Of a stretch of 64,000 nucleotides of DNA, positions 43,912-51,599 are shown in pieces. Origin of the DNA: a virus. The DNA lies in the IMG/VR virus record IMGVR_UViG_3300025009_000009, positions 21,260 through 85,259 of that record. One strand, 5' to 3'. The notes beneath the pieces were generated by a model. That model made no database searches. It had not been told where the DNA came from and saw only the letters and a program-made list of their open reading frames with translations. Both the position numbers and the translations under genes were made by a program. The stretch's first letter is position 1. Each line of letters begins with the position of its first letter.

Positions 43912-44157
43912 ATGAAATTTTATGCTATAAAAGATATTGGTGATAATTTTTTAGCTAAAGAGTATTGTGAAGGATGTAAGTATTCAACAATGACACAAGA
44001 AGGTGCTTGTTTATATGAAACATCACACCAACTACATACGATACTAAACAACGAAAATATGATGTTACTAATTTTTGAATCTAAAGAAAAAGCAGATAAA
44101 TACATTAAAGATACTGGATACATTTGTTATCATTCAATTTGTTTAGATGATATTTAG
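43912..44157 (+). CDS. Hypothetical protein (81 aa)
   Basis: 81 residues with Cys spread through the chain (CEGCKYS, CLYETSH, CYHSICLDD) that could bind a metal. Behind a hairpin-like repeat and a GGAG site. It is the last gene before the long gene-free region. Confidence 0.55.
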   Translation: MKFYAIKDIGDNFLAKEYCEGCKYSTMTQEGACLYETSHQLHTILNNENMMLLIFESKEKADKYIKDTGYICYHSICLDDI

Positions 44158-45438
44158 TTTATGATGCATTGCTTTAATAATATAGAGGTAAAATTTTTAC
44201 AGAAGTCTAGATCTACATTTACTCATCCCATTTCACACATACCCTCCCCTTAGTCTAACCATACCATACTTATTGCAAGATCTATACCAATACATATTCT
44301 TTGTTTATTGGTATGAGTATTGCAATTGCATATAGTATGCCAAACCAATATCACAACTAAGTGTTTTAGTAATGGTACACACTTATATTAACTGGGTACT
44401 TATACTAAGTTAAGCTGTTATATACAACACCATAGTGATATCGATAGATGTTATATAAAACATCATAACAATAACATCGTCTTAGTAACATTTTATTGTT
44501 AATAACATATCTGTTAATATCTATCAAAGTAATTTATGTTCATGAGTGTTAAGCCATACTAATTTTAGTATAACTTGAGATTATACGGTTATTAGTATCT
44601 TTCACTTCGTTCAAGAAGTGTATTACTTATAAGAGATATAAGATAAACTATTAGCAACTAAACTTGTATAGTTGTCACTTAACAACAATATCTACGTGTT
44701 GTTTATTGACAACAGTATTATTATTTTTAATGGTAAGTATAAGATAAAGATTGATCAACTAGACAAGTATAGTAGTATTAGTATTACTTATAAGAAGATA
44801 CTAGATGTAGTAGATAAACTAATAGAGCTAACTTTGGGTATAGTATGGGCTTGTATGTTTAGTGATGCATGAGATTACAGAGAGATAACGTGAGAAGTTA
44901 ATGATTACAGGTAGATAGAAATTATACTATTAATACTATTACCATATATATTCGATAGTTTACATCATTTAATCTGTTCTCGGTATAATTTATTTATTGT
45001 AATAAAACCATACCATACAATTTAGTCTGATGTCCCTAGAGAACGTTAGCTAACATACCGTAATTAATTTTAACAATTAATCACGTGTTACGATGTACTC
45101 ATTTCGCTATCGTTTCACTACGCTGCATTCGTGTTAACATGCTTAACGCAGATAACTTAGTTAACAGATTGTTTAGTTTTGTATAATATACTAATTTGTA
45201 TATCTATACAGATACTTGATAAATCGATTTAACACACTGTTTCAGACACTATTCAATAATTACTAGATGTTAGCCGAAAATCATAAAACATAGCCCGAAA
45301 AAATAATTCAATTTTAGAATTATATCAGTGAGTTATCATATAAAAAAGTTAGCTAAGATCTTTTTGATCGTTCTGCTACATAACTGTATTACTTTATGTT
45401 CCATAAATATTATTGACAACTTAGCTGTTTTGATGTGG
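44158..45438. other. 1.3 kb gene-free region, candidate origin or control zone
   Basis: No credible gene was found; one 66-codon frame at 44672 needs a TTG start without a ribosome site. The sequence is rich in short inverted repeats: GATGTT / AACATC near 44450, CACTTC / GAAGTG at 44603-44620, the palindrome GTTAGCTAAC near 45050, TTAATT / AATTAA near 45063-45080 and GTTAA / TTAAC near 45140. Stop codons are dense in all frames. Replication origin, packaging site or regulatory RNA are possibilities. Confidence 0.5.
44603..44620. repeat. Inverted repeat CACTTCGTTCAAGAAGTG
   Basis: An 18-base element with a 6-base stem. It is the exact reverse complement of the element at 53699-53716, which lies before a gene start. 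The exact match 9 kb apart shows a mobile or conserved element. Confidence 0.7.
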
Positions 45439-45467
45439 TTGACTTTTTGATGCGGTTGTGTTAAGAT
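45439..45467 (+). promoter_or_regulatory. Sigma70-type promoter (TTGACT-17-TAAGAT)
   Basis: TTGACT, 17 bases, TAAGAT, a weaker -10 box than the others. It opens the long accessory operon that begins at 45507. Confidence 0.55.
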
Positions 45468-45506
45468 TTTTATATGAACAACGAAAAAATAAAAAAGGTA
45501 AATAAT

Positions 45507-45692
45507 ATGAAGTTTGAATTCTTAAGAACTAAGTATCTTATGTTAGTAGCTAAGTTAACTTATATCAAGATGACCTATGATCTTGAGGATAAGGACACTA
45601 TCTACATGATAGAAAAATTTGAAAATCTTATCAATTGTTTCAAGAAGATAATAGCACGTAGAGACCAACAAAGAATATTTATTAAAGATTGA
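45507..45692 (+). CDS. Hypothetical protein (61 aa)
   Basis: Start placed at ATG 45507, where AAAGGT lies 8 bases upstream; an ATG at 45474 would be almost leaderless. The peptide is helical, Lys/Leu/Tyr/Met-rich, with a basic end (IIARRDQQR). No function visible. Confidence 0.55.
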   Translation: MKFEFLRTKYLMLVAKLTYIKMTYDLEDKDTIYMIEKFENLINCFKKIIARRDQQRIFIKD

Positions 45693-45701
45693 GGTGATAC
45701 G

Positions 45702-45776
45702 ATGAAAAACGATAACTTTGTGTTTATTTTAACATTCAGTGTGTTTATGGTTATATTAGTAACTAATTTAATATAA
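45702..45776 (+). CDS. Tiny membrane peptide (24 aa)
   Basis: ATG at 45702 with GAGG upstream. The residues FVFILTFSVFMVILVTNLI form a single membrane helix. Short length lowers confidence but spacing and ribosome site fit a translated gene. Confidence 0.5.
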   Translation: MKNDNFVFILTFSVFMVILVTNLI

Positions 45777-45793
45777 AATCGTTCAGGAGTGAT

Positions 45794-46006
45794 ATGAAGT
45801 TATTACTTAACGGTATTGAGATTGTTAGAGCTATAAGTATTAAAGAGTTAAAGAGTAGAGTTAACAAGTTAAAAGTAATTCAAGTTAACAACGTTCTTAA
45901 TTTAGTTAGTATTATATTTGAAACTAATAACGGTATAATGGAGTACATTATTATCTGTAATTCTAATAAGTCTAGTCGATTTGTTTATAAAGTATTAAAG
46001 GACTAA
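45794..46006 (+). CDS. Hypothetical protein (70 aa)
   Basis: 70 residues of beta and helix with many Ile/Val/Lys/Asn; CAGGAG 6 bases upstream of the ATG. No motif recognised. Followed by the hairpin repeat at 46014. Confidence 0.55.
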   Translation: MKLLLNGIEIVRAISIKELKSRVNKLKVIQVNNVLNLVSIIFETNNGIMEYIIICNSNKSSRFVYKVLKD

Positions 46007-46013
46007 TATTACT

Positions 46014-46040
46014 GAACGTACATTCCTGAATGGAATGAAG
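46014..46040 (+). repeat. Intergenic hairpin repeat, copy 1
   Basis: A 27-base block identical to 47323-47349. Its core CATTCCTGAATGGAATG forms a 6-base-pair hairpin, and a GAGGTATAT ribosome site lies shortly downstream. Related elements precede genes at 43912, 46692, 52369, 53736, 55482 and 63636. Confidence 0.7.
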
Positions 46041-46055
46041 AATAATGAGGTATAT

Positions 46056-46235
46056 ATGGATAAAATTTATAACTATGAGATATCAGGAATAGACACTAAG
46101 GATTATCCAGATTTTTGTGATGCATATGTTAGTTATGCAGAACATGAGGATGGTACACCACTAACAGATGAAGAGCTTGATGAAGTCAATGAGAGTGGTA
46201 TGGTATATGAACTTGTTATCAACTATTTATTTTAA
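46056..46235 (+). CDS. Small acidic protein (59 aa)
   Basis: Start at ATG 46056 with GAGGTATAT upstream. The sequence is acidic (TKDYPDFCDAYVSYAEHEDG) with an LTDEELDEV helix. Small acidic early proteins often mimic DNA or block host proteins, but this is speculative here. Confidence 0.55.
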   Translation: MDKIYNYEISGIDTKDYPDFCDAYVSYAEHEDGTPLTDEELDEVNESGMVYELVINYLF

Positions 46236-46248
46236 CTAAGGATGGTAT

Positions 46249-46419
46249 ATGGATATTAAATATAAGATAGTTTATGAAGATAGCGGTTATAATGGTTTAT
46301 ACTTCTTTTTTATTTACTTTAAACGTGGGTCAATTACTAATTGGGTTATAGCATCTTCACATTCGTTTAAAACCAAAGAAGAAGCTCAACACCATATAAA
46401 TACCGTTTTAAAAGCTTAA
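46249..46419 (+). CDS. Hypothetical protein (56 aa)
   Basis: ATG at 46249 after AAGGATGGTAT, TAA at 46419. A beta sheet with several Phe/Tyr (YNGLYFFFIYFKRG) followed by a helix with His pairs. Proper spacing makes it likely real. No family. Confidence 0.55.
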   Translation: MDIKYKIVYEDSGYNGLYFFFIYFKRGSITNWVIASSHSFKTKEEAQHHINTVLKA

Positions 46420-46497
46420 CTCGTTTTTAGGCTATGTTTTGTGATAATTAGAGGCATATAAGAGATTGACCTTAACTGTTTAACAAAGGATAAAATT

Positions 46498-46650
46498 ATG
46501 GACCGATATTTAATAAATTATATAGATTGTTTTAACTGTATGCATACAACTAAGGATAGTTACACTCATAAAGAAATGATAGATATGTTAGATATACTAA
46601 GTAACTTTAAATCTATCTTAGTTGTAAATGTAAATAAGATAACTGAATAA
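46498..46650 (+). CDS. Hypothetical protein (50 aa)
   Basis: ATG at 46498, AAAGGA upstream, TAA 46650. Cys-containing start (YIDCFNCMHTTKDSYTH) followed by a helix and a strand. Possible metal binding by two Cys and His; otherwise unknown. Confidence 0.55.
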   Translation: MDRYLINYIDCFNCMHTTKDSYTHKEMIDMLDILSNFKSILVVNVNKITE

Positions 46651-46691
46651 TAACATTGAGAGGTAATATTACCGAACGGAGTAAGGTATAT

Positions 46692-46835
46692 ATGTATAAA
46701 ATAGAATGTATTTATAAGTGTGGTAACTATATGTTTGTGAGTAACTTAAGTCAAGATAGACTTGACTTCTTTTTGGATAACTTAGTTTTAGATAGAAATG
46801 TTTTAAAGGTTATTGTTAGCCGAGAGGAGATATAA
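46692..46835 (+). CDS. Hypothetical protein (47 aa)
   Basis: ATG at 46692 behind GTAAGGTATAT, TAA 46835. A beta hairpin start (KIECIYKCGNYMFVS) and a helix. The intergenic segment before it carries a partial copy of the repeat (TTACCGAACGGAGTAAGG). Confidence 0.5.
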   Translation: MYKIECIYKCGNYMFVSNLSQDRLDFFLDNLVLDRNVLKVIVSREEI

Positions 46836-46858
46836 TATCAAACAAAGTGAGGTATAAT

Positions 46859-46936
46859 ATGTTACCACATATAATATTTATAATTGGTTTAATAGGAATA
46901 TTAGTAGCTGCATATATAACTTTTAATCATAAATAG
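46859..46936 (+). CDS. Tiny membrane peptide (25 aa)
   Basis: ATG at 46859 with GTGAGG upstream, TAG 46936. One hydrophobic helix (IIFIIGLIGILVAAYITF) and a short basic end. Similar in type to the peptides at 45702, 53736 and 58746. Confidence 0.5.
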   Translation: MLPHIIFIIGLIGILVAAYITFNHK

Positions 46937-46945
46937 GAGATTTTT

Positions 46946-47266
46946 ATGAACAATCAATCATATACTGAATATTACAATGAGTTACAACGTGAAGAAAAAA
47001 GAAAAAACACTAGAGATATAATCAAAGATATAGTACAATTTAATCGATATGAGAACAAAGACGTTGTTATAATAGGTAGTTTTAAATTAAATGAAGTCTA
47101 TGAAGACTTAACCGATCAACTATTAAAGTTGTGTGTTATCGATCGTTTCAAAGAAATACATTTAAAAAGCTATAACAAAGATTATAAATATAAAGAATTT
47201 GTTAAGTTAGTTGGTAATAAAAGAAAATTACATAAAATGTATAAACAGATTTTAGGTATTGAATAG
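46946..47266 (+). CDS. Hypothetical protein (106 aa)
   Basis: 106 residues, very basic and charged, with a mixed alpha/beta middle (DVVIIGSFKLNEVYEDLTDQLLKLCVIDRF). AGGAGA precedes the ATG. Possibly nucleic-acid binding by charge; no family seen. Confidence 0.55.
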   Translation: MNNQSYTEYYNELQREEKRKNTRDIIKDIVQFNRYENKDVVIIGSFKLNEVYEDLTDQLLKLCVIDRFKEIHLKSYNKDYKYKEFVKLVGNKRKLHKMYKQILGIE

Positions 47267-47322
47267 TGATATCATTACTGAATGTAATGAAGTATATTAA
47301 AAGATATTGAGGTATCATTACC

Positions 47323-47349
47323 GAACGTACATTCCTGAATGGAATGAAG
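47323..47349 (+). repeat. Intergenic hairpin repeat, copy 2
   Basis: Identical over 27 bases to 46014-46040, again just ahead of a gene (ATG 47365). A second, half-copy (ATTACTGAATGTAATGAAG) lies 50 bases upstream at 47274. Confidence 0.7.
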
Positions 47350-47364
47350 GATAGTGGGGTATAT

Positions 47365-47691
47365 ATGAACAAATTTGATGGTATAATTAAAAAGCATGGT
47401 ATTGAAAACTTAGTTATATCCAAAAAGCAATTAAAAGAAGGTGATACTATATTAATAAGTACATATAACAAAATAATGGAAACTAAGGTTATAAGTTTAT
47501 TAAATAATATATGCGGTTATGAAAATTATATAATTGTAGATAACGATAGTTATTTAGATCTATCAAATACCTTAGTTATTAAGGTTAACAAAGAGATAAA
47601 AGAAAAAAATAGATGTTCTTGTGGGGCTAAGTATACTAGTAATCCTAATTATCACTTAAGTTATTGTGATTGTTTTAAAAGTAATTATTAA
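47365..47691 (+). CDS. Hypothetical protein with C-terminal Cys motif
   Basis: 108 residues from ATG 47365 with GGGG TATAT upstream. Its C-terminus RCSCGAKYTSNPNYHLSYCDC (Cys and His) can form a zinc site. The rest is a small alpha/beta domain. No family recognised. Confidence 0.55.
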   Translation: MNKFDGIIKKHGIENLVISKKQLKEGDTILISTYNKIMETKVISLLNNICGYENYIIVDNDSYLDLSNTLVIKVNKEIKEKNRCSCGAKYTSNPNYHLSYCDCFKSNY

Positions 47692-47730
47692 TAAAGAAGA
47701 GATATAATAACGTTTAAATAGGAGATGTTT

Positions 47731-48513
47731 ATGAATGAAAATACAATAGTGTGTCCTACAAATGCAACAACTAGTTATAATGTTACCGAAAAGTATAAGT
47801 TTCAATCTACTAAGGATATTATTAGTTTTTTTGAGTCTCAAGGGTTTATGTTAGCTAATAAAAAGATCTGTAAGGTTAGAAATAGATCTAAACAAGGCTT
47901 TCAAAAACATATGTTACGGTTTAATCATGAGGCGTTAAGGATTGATGATCAAAACACGTTACAAGTCTTAGTTAAGAATAGTCATGATGGATCAAGCTCT
48001 CTTCAAATTAATCTAGGTATATATAGGCTTGTATGTTCAAATGGTATGGTTATAGGTAGAGAATTTGTTGGTTATAATTTAAAACATATAGGTCATAACT
48101 TCTATATTAAATTAGAAGAATCTTTAAAAGAATTGATAGTAGCTGCACCTAAATACAAAGAAATGATTATAAGAATGCAGAATGTTAACTTAACCAATGA
48201 TCAAAAAGACGAAATTATAAAAAAAGCGGTTAACTTGAGGCTACAAAGCATTGAAAATGTGGATAACGTTGACGTTAGTCGTTCTTTTAGTCCTATTAGA
48301 ATAGAAGATAATACCAATGACTTATATACTGTACTTAATTTGGTACAAGAGAGAGTTATTAGAGGCGGTATAAAATATACAACAAAGACTGTAAATGAAA
48401 ATAACGTTGTTGAGATTAAAAATCATTCAACTAAAAAAATTAATAGTATTGATAAAGATTTGGAGTTAAATAAGAATTTGTTTGATATAGTATCTTCTTA
48501 TTTAGTAGCTTAA
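47731..48513 (+). CDS. DUF932-type phage/plasmid protein
   Basis: 260 residues from ATG 47731; GGAG lies 8 bases upstream, too close to an ATG at 47725. The segment LRFNHEALRIDDQNTLQVLVKNSHDGSSSLQINLGIYRLVCSNGMVIG (about 60-110) matches the DUF932 family in phages and plasmids, including the conserved R...CSNG. Its function is unknown, perhaps DNA-related. It lies just before the first repeat-protein gene. Confidence 0.75.
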   Translation: MNENTIVCPTNATTSYNVTEKYKFQSTKDIISFFESQGFMLANKKICKVRNRSKQGFQKHMLRFNHEALRIDDQNTLQVLVKNSHDGSSSLQINLGIYRLVCSNGMVIGREFVGYNLKHIGHNFYIKLEESLKELIVAAPKYKEMIIRMQNVNLTNDQKDEIIKKAVNLRLQSIENVDNVDVSRSFSPIRIEDNTNDLYTVLNLVQERVIRGGIKYTTKTVNENNVVEIKNHSTKKINSIDKDLELNKNLFDIVSSYLVA

Positions 48514-48525
48514 TGAGGTATATGT

Positions 48526-49203
48526 ATGACACAATATGAAAAAGACTTAGCTGCTGTTAAACAAAATGGTTATGCTTTGAAATATGTTGAACATCAAACT
48601 CCCGAATTATGTTTAGCTGCTGTTAATCAATATGGTTATGCTTTACAATTTGTTAAGCATCAAACAGAAGAAATATGTTTAGCTGCTGTTAAACAAAATG
48701 GTTATGCTTTGAAATATGTTAAACATCAGACAGAAGAAATATATTTAGCTGCTGTTAAAGAGAATGGTATGGCTTTACAATTTGTTAAACATCAAACAGA
48801 AGAAATATGTTTAGCTGCTGTTAAACAAGACGGTTATGCTTTGAAATATGTTAAACATCAAACAGAAGAAATTTGTTTAGCTGCTGTTAAACAAGACGGT
48901 TATACTTTGGAATATGTTAACCATCAAACAGAAGAATTATGTTTAGCTGCTGTTAAACAAAATGGTTATGTTATACAATATGTTGAATATCAAACAGAAG
49001 AAATATGTTTAGCTGCGGTTATAGAGAATGGTTATGCTTTATGTTGGGTTAAACATCAAACAGAAGAATTGTGTTTAATTGCAGTCAATCAAGACGTTCG
49101 TGCATTGTATTATGTTAAGTCTGAAATTAAAACTAAAGAGTTTATGTTACGTTGCCTTGAAAATAATATAGCTTGTATAAAATATATGGAGATAGAATGC
49201 TAA
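48526..49203 (+). CDS. DUF4116-like repeat protein 1 (9 units)
   Basis: 225 residues: a short cap (MTQYEKDL), nine near-identical 22-residue units with the core AAVKQNGYALKYVKHQTEEICL, then a cap RCLENNIACIKYMEI. Two units make one DUF4116-type domain; the expected fold is an alpha solenoid. Variation between units is focused at the two residues after the first Lys and in the aromatic pair. The function is unknown. Its last residues overlap the start of the PhaR-like gene. Codon use is near-identical to the sister genes. Confidence 0.8.
   Translation: MTQYEKDLAAVKQNGYALKYVEHQTPELCLAAVNQYGYALQFVKHQTEEICLAAVKQNGYALKYVKHQTEEIYLAAVKENGMALQFVKHQTEEICLAAVKQDGYALKYVKHQTEEICLAAVKQDGYTLEYVNHQTEELCLAAVKQNGYVIQYVEYQTEEICLAAVIENGYALCWVKHQTEELCLIAVNQDVRALYYVKSEIKTKEFMLRCLENNIACIKYMEIEC
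48565..48824 (+). repeat. 260-base direct repeat shared with the right-edge gene
   Basis: Bases 48565-48824 match 63741-64000 with no difference seen, inside two different repeat-protein genes 15 kb apart. Since the window ends there, the true identity may be longer. Confidence 0.9.
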
Positions 49204-49454
49204 TTAGAAAATATAAAAATAGAAAAATGTATTGTTCTGAATTGAATAGATGTTTAAAACTAAATGATATTAGTAAGTTAGTTAAAAAAGATATTACTTT
49301 ACAAGTATTAGATTATAATGACGTTGATGTTACAAACGAAATATTAAAGATGATACTAGTTAACTGTAATATACCAATACAACAACTAATAGAACTTATA
49401 AACCAATACTATGAGGTGAAAGATGATAAAAACGAAGGAACAAGCGATAACTAG
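49197..49454 (+). CDS. PhaR-like DNA-binding protein
   Basis: 85 residues from ATG 49197, with GGAG upstream. Residues 1-58 (LIRKYKNRKMYCSELNRCLKLNDISKLV, then DITLQVLDYNDVDVTNEILKMIL) follow the PHB/PHA accumulation regulator N-terminal DNA-binding pattern: (K)YxNRxxYxxxxxxxLxLxDIxxxV and DVTxxIL. Such proteins bind DNA or granules in PHA-producing bacteria. It overlaps the repeat gene before it. The rest is a short acidic tail. Confidence 0.65.
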   Translation: MLIRKYKNRKMYCSELNRCLKLNDISKLVKKDITLQVLDYNDVDVTNEILKMILVNCNIPIQQLIELINQYYEVKDDKNEGTSDN

Positions 49455-49569
49455 AATTCGATATTTAGATGATCTATATTTTGAGACTGAAAAGGATAAA
49501 CAAGGATTGATATTACTAGAAATATATGTTATATTACATAGATTAGCAACAAACTATTATGGAGAATAG
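49423..49569 (+). CDS. Hypothetical protein (48 aa)
   Basis: ATG at 49423 with GAGGTG upstream, TAG 49569. It overlaps the previous gene by 32 bases in another frame. A helical, charged peptide (QAITRIRYLDDLYFETEKD). The ribosome site and spacing support it; no function. Confidence 0.5.
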   Translation: MIKTKEQAITRIRYLDDLYFETEKDKQGLILLEIYVILHRLATNYYGE

Positions 49570-49572
49570 AAA

Positions 49573-50283
49573 ATGAGTAATTACAAACAAATAGTTAACT
49601 TATCAGAATCAATCAACAAAGAAGAAATTAATTATTGGATTGATCACAATCTTAATAATTATTTAAAAACTAGTCTAGAAAATGTTAGTGAAATAGAGCA
49701 TATAATTGACTTCTTTTTATCAAAAAAAGAAAAAATCAGACTTCATAAAATGAGCTATCAAGTAGCCGTTGAACTATCAAAACAATGGATTGAAAAACTA
49801 AATAAAAAGTCTGGTGAAATTATAGAAACAGAAGAAGATACTGAATTGTTATTTAAATTTAAAAACGGTTTTAGAGTGGTTAAATTAGTGTCTGAATCAA
49901 GTTATAAAAGAGAAGGCTTATTAATGAGTCATTGTGTAGCAAGTTACTACGCCAAATCGAATATTGAGATTGTTAGTTTAAGAGATGTAAACAATAAACC
50001 GCATTGTACAATTGAATTTCAAAAGACTAACAACGTTATTAATCAAATAAAAGGTAAGGGAAACGGTAGTATACATCCTAAGTATATTAAAGCTGTAATT
50101 AAAATTCTTAAGAAGTTTAACGTTGAAATTCGAGAGAGTGAATTGAAAAACTTAGGTTATATTAATTTAAATGAAAAACAATGGTTATACTTAGAAGAAA
50201 ATTTTGAAAATCTAAAGTGGATTATGTTTAATAATACTAAATTTTTATATACTAATTTAAAATATAAAAGAATTCATAAATAA
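49573..50283 (+). CDS. PcfJ-like protein
   Basis: 236 residues. The middle segment GLLMSHCVASYYAKSNIEIVSLRD (about 115-138), then NKPHCTIEFQ (141-150) and INQIKGKGNGSIHPKYIKAVIKILKKF (about 157-183), matches the PcfJ-like domain pattern found on plasmids and phages. The role is unknown; in plasmids the family is linked to mobile DNA. It is preceded by a helical N-terminal part. Confidence 0.75.
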   Translation: MSNYKQIVNLSESINKEEINYWIDHNLNNYLKTSLENVSEIEHIIDFFLSKKEKIRLHKMSYQVAVELSKQWIEKLNKKSGEIIETEEDTELLFKFKNGFRVVKLVSESSYKREGLLMSHCVASYYAKSNIEIVSLRDVNNKPHCTIEFQKTNNVINQIKGKGNGSIHPKYIKAVIKILKKFNVEIRESELKNLGYINLNEKQWLYLEENFENLKWIMFNNTKFLYTNLKYKRIHK

Positions 50284-50340
50284 CAGCCTTTTTATTAAAA
50301 AAGTGGTTATAATTTGAATTATGTTTACTATGAGGTATAT

Positions 50341-50952
50341 ATGAAAGAAAAAAAGAAATTTAGTTTAGTTGAAAATAATATCAAAGTAGATGCTTTAATA
50401 TGGAATTTACCAGCTATTATTACATGTAAAGCAAACTTAGAATGTCATAAGTATTGTTATTGCAAAAAAGATAAACGTTTTCCAAGTGTTGAGGTTAGCC
50501 GAACTAATAATTTACAATTCAGTAAGTCAACAGACTTTGTAAATGAACTAACTAACGCTATTAAAAGTAATAAAAAGCATTCAACGGTTAGACTTCACGC
50601 GTCGGGTGATTTTTATAGTGTTCAATACATAAGTGATTGGTATAAAATAATAAGTAATTGTCCAGAAGTAACTTTTTATGCTTACACAAAACGTGATGAT
50701 CTATTTACTAAAGAGATATTAGCCGAAAAGCCTAACAACTTAACTTTGATATTTAGCGTTGATGGTTTATTTGAGACAATTCAAGACATACCAAATATCG
50801 ATGTTCCACAAGGTTATAACAAGATAGCATTTGTAACAAAAAATGATACAAATTGTGTTGCTCAAAAAGACGATGATAAAAAATGTATTAGTGGTTGTAA
50901 GAAATGCTTGAAGTCATGTAAAGAAAATATTATTGTATTTAAAAAACATTAA
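50341..50952 (+). CDS. GP88-family-like Cys-rich phage protein
   Basis: 203 residues from ATG 50341 (GAGG upstream). The pattern KANLECHKYCYCKKDKRF (about 24-41), RLHASGDFYSVQYISDWYKI (about 83-102), FYAYTKRDD and the Cys cluster CISGCKKCLKSC (about 184-195) fit the phage gene product 88 family (GP88). Cys positions suggest an iron-sulphur cluster. The activity is unknown. It follows the PcfJ-like gene. Confidence 0.7.
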   Translation: MKEKKKFSLVENNIKVDALIWNLPAIITCKANLECHKYCYCKKDKRFPSVEVSRTNNLQFSKSTDFVNELTNAIKSNKKHSTVRLHASGDFYSVQYISDWYKIISNCPEVTFYAYTKRDDLFTKEILAEKPNNLTLIFSVDGLFETIQDIPNIDVPQGYNKIAFVTKNDTNCVAQKDDDKKCISGCKKCLKSCKENIIVFKKH

Positions 50953-50969
50953 TTTTTGGAGATATAGAA

Positions 50970-51158
50970 ATGACTAAATATAAATTTACAGATCTTTCAC
51001 CAGAGGCTAAATTAAATGCAATGTTAGATTATATTAGTGGTTGGCAACAAACACATAATGACGATCCTTTCGATTTAACGGATGCAGAAAGTGCTTGTCT
51101 CGATCTTAATGATGAATTATTTTATAACGAAAAAGGAGAATTACTAGATGAATATTAA
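50970..51158 (+). CDS. Small acidic protein (62 aa)
   Basis: 62 residues, acidic, with LSPEAKLNAMLDYISGWQQTHNDDPFDLTDAESACLDL in the middle. GGAG upstream. Overlaps the next small gene by 11 bases. Function unknown. Confidence 0.55.
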   Translation: MTKYKFTDLSPEAKLNAMLDYISGWQQTHNDDPFDLTDAESACLDLNDELFYNEKGELLDEY

Positions 51159-51282
51159 AACACTAACTGAAGCTATTATCTTAACATTAATATTACTAAT
51201 ACCTATTATCTATATTACTTATATTAGTTATGAGTACATGAACACTATAAGTAATTTTAGTTATAGTATATTTTTAAATTAG
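51148..51282 (+). CDS. Small membrane protein (44 aa)
   Basis: ATG at 51148 behind AAAGGAG, TAG 51282. Residues 5-25 are a hydrophobic helix (LTEAIILTLILLIPIIYITY), followed by a Tyr/Ser tail. Proper site and overlap with the previous gene support translation. Confidence 0.6.
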   Translation: MNIKTLTEAIILTLILLIPIIYITYISYEYMNTISNFSYSIFLN

Positions 51283-51290
51283 GTGTAAAC

Positions 51291-51446
51291 ATGCAAAACT
51301 TAAAACAAAATAAAATAGTCTTACTAATATTGTTGATATTTTGTGGTATCTTAGGTATATTACCAAAGAATAATGATCTTGGTGATATTATAAATAAGGC
51401 GATAGAAAACGTAAGAAATGATTTACAAGGTGTTAAACATGAATGA
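51291..51446 (+). CDS. Small membrane protein (51 aa)
   Basis: ATG at 51291, TGA 51446. Basic start, hydrophobic segment KIVLLILLIFCGILGILP (about 8-25), then a helical tail. The only site upstream is weak (TAGGTGTAAAC). The gene overlaps the next start. Confidence 0.5.
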   Translation: MQNLKQNKIVLLILLIFCGILGILPKNNDLGDIINKAIENVRNDLQGVKHE

Positions 51447-51591
51447 AATAATAGATAAAATGATAGACATACAAGAGAACATGTTGATAATCGAAGAGTC
51501 TTTACTTTATAATAGTGATAAAAATTTACAGTTAAAACTAAATGAATTGTATAATCAATGGTTAAATTATAAAAACTTACTAACAAAATAG
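51439..51591 (+). CDS. Hypothetical coiled-coil peptide (50 aa)
   Basis: ATG at 51439 with CAAGGTG upstream, TAG 51591. The peptide is almost all helix with Ile/Leu/Met heptads (IIDKMIDIQENMLIIEES). It could pair with the membrane peptide before it. Function unknown. Confidence 0.5.
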   Translation: MNEIIDKMIDIQENMLIIEESLLYNSDKNLQLKLNELYNQWLNYKNLLTK

Positions 51592-51599
51592 AGGTGTTT

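Noticed and set aside
44672-44872. A 66-codon frame in the gene-free region
   Set aside because: It needs a TTG start with no ribosome site and has no neighbours in an operon, so it is more likely chance.
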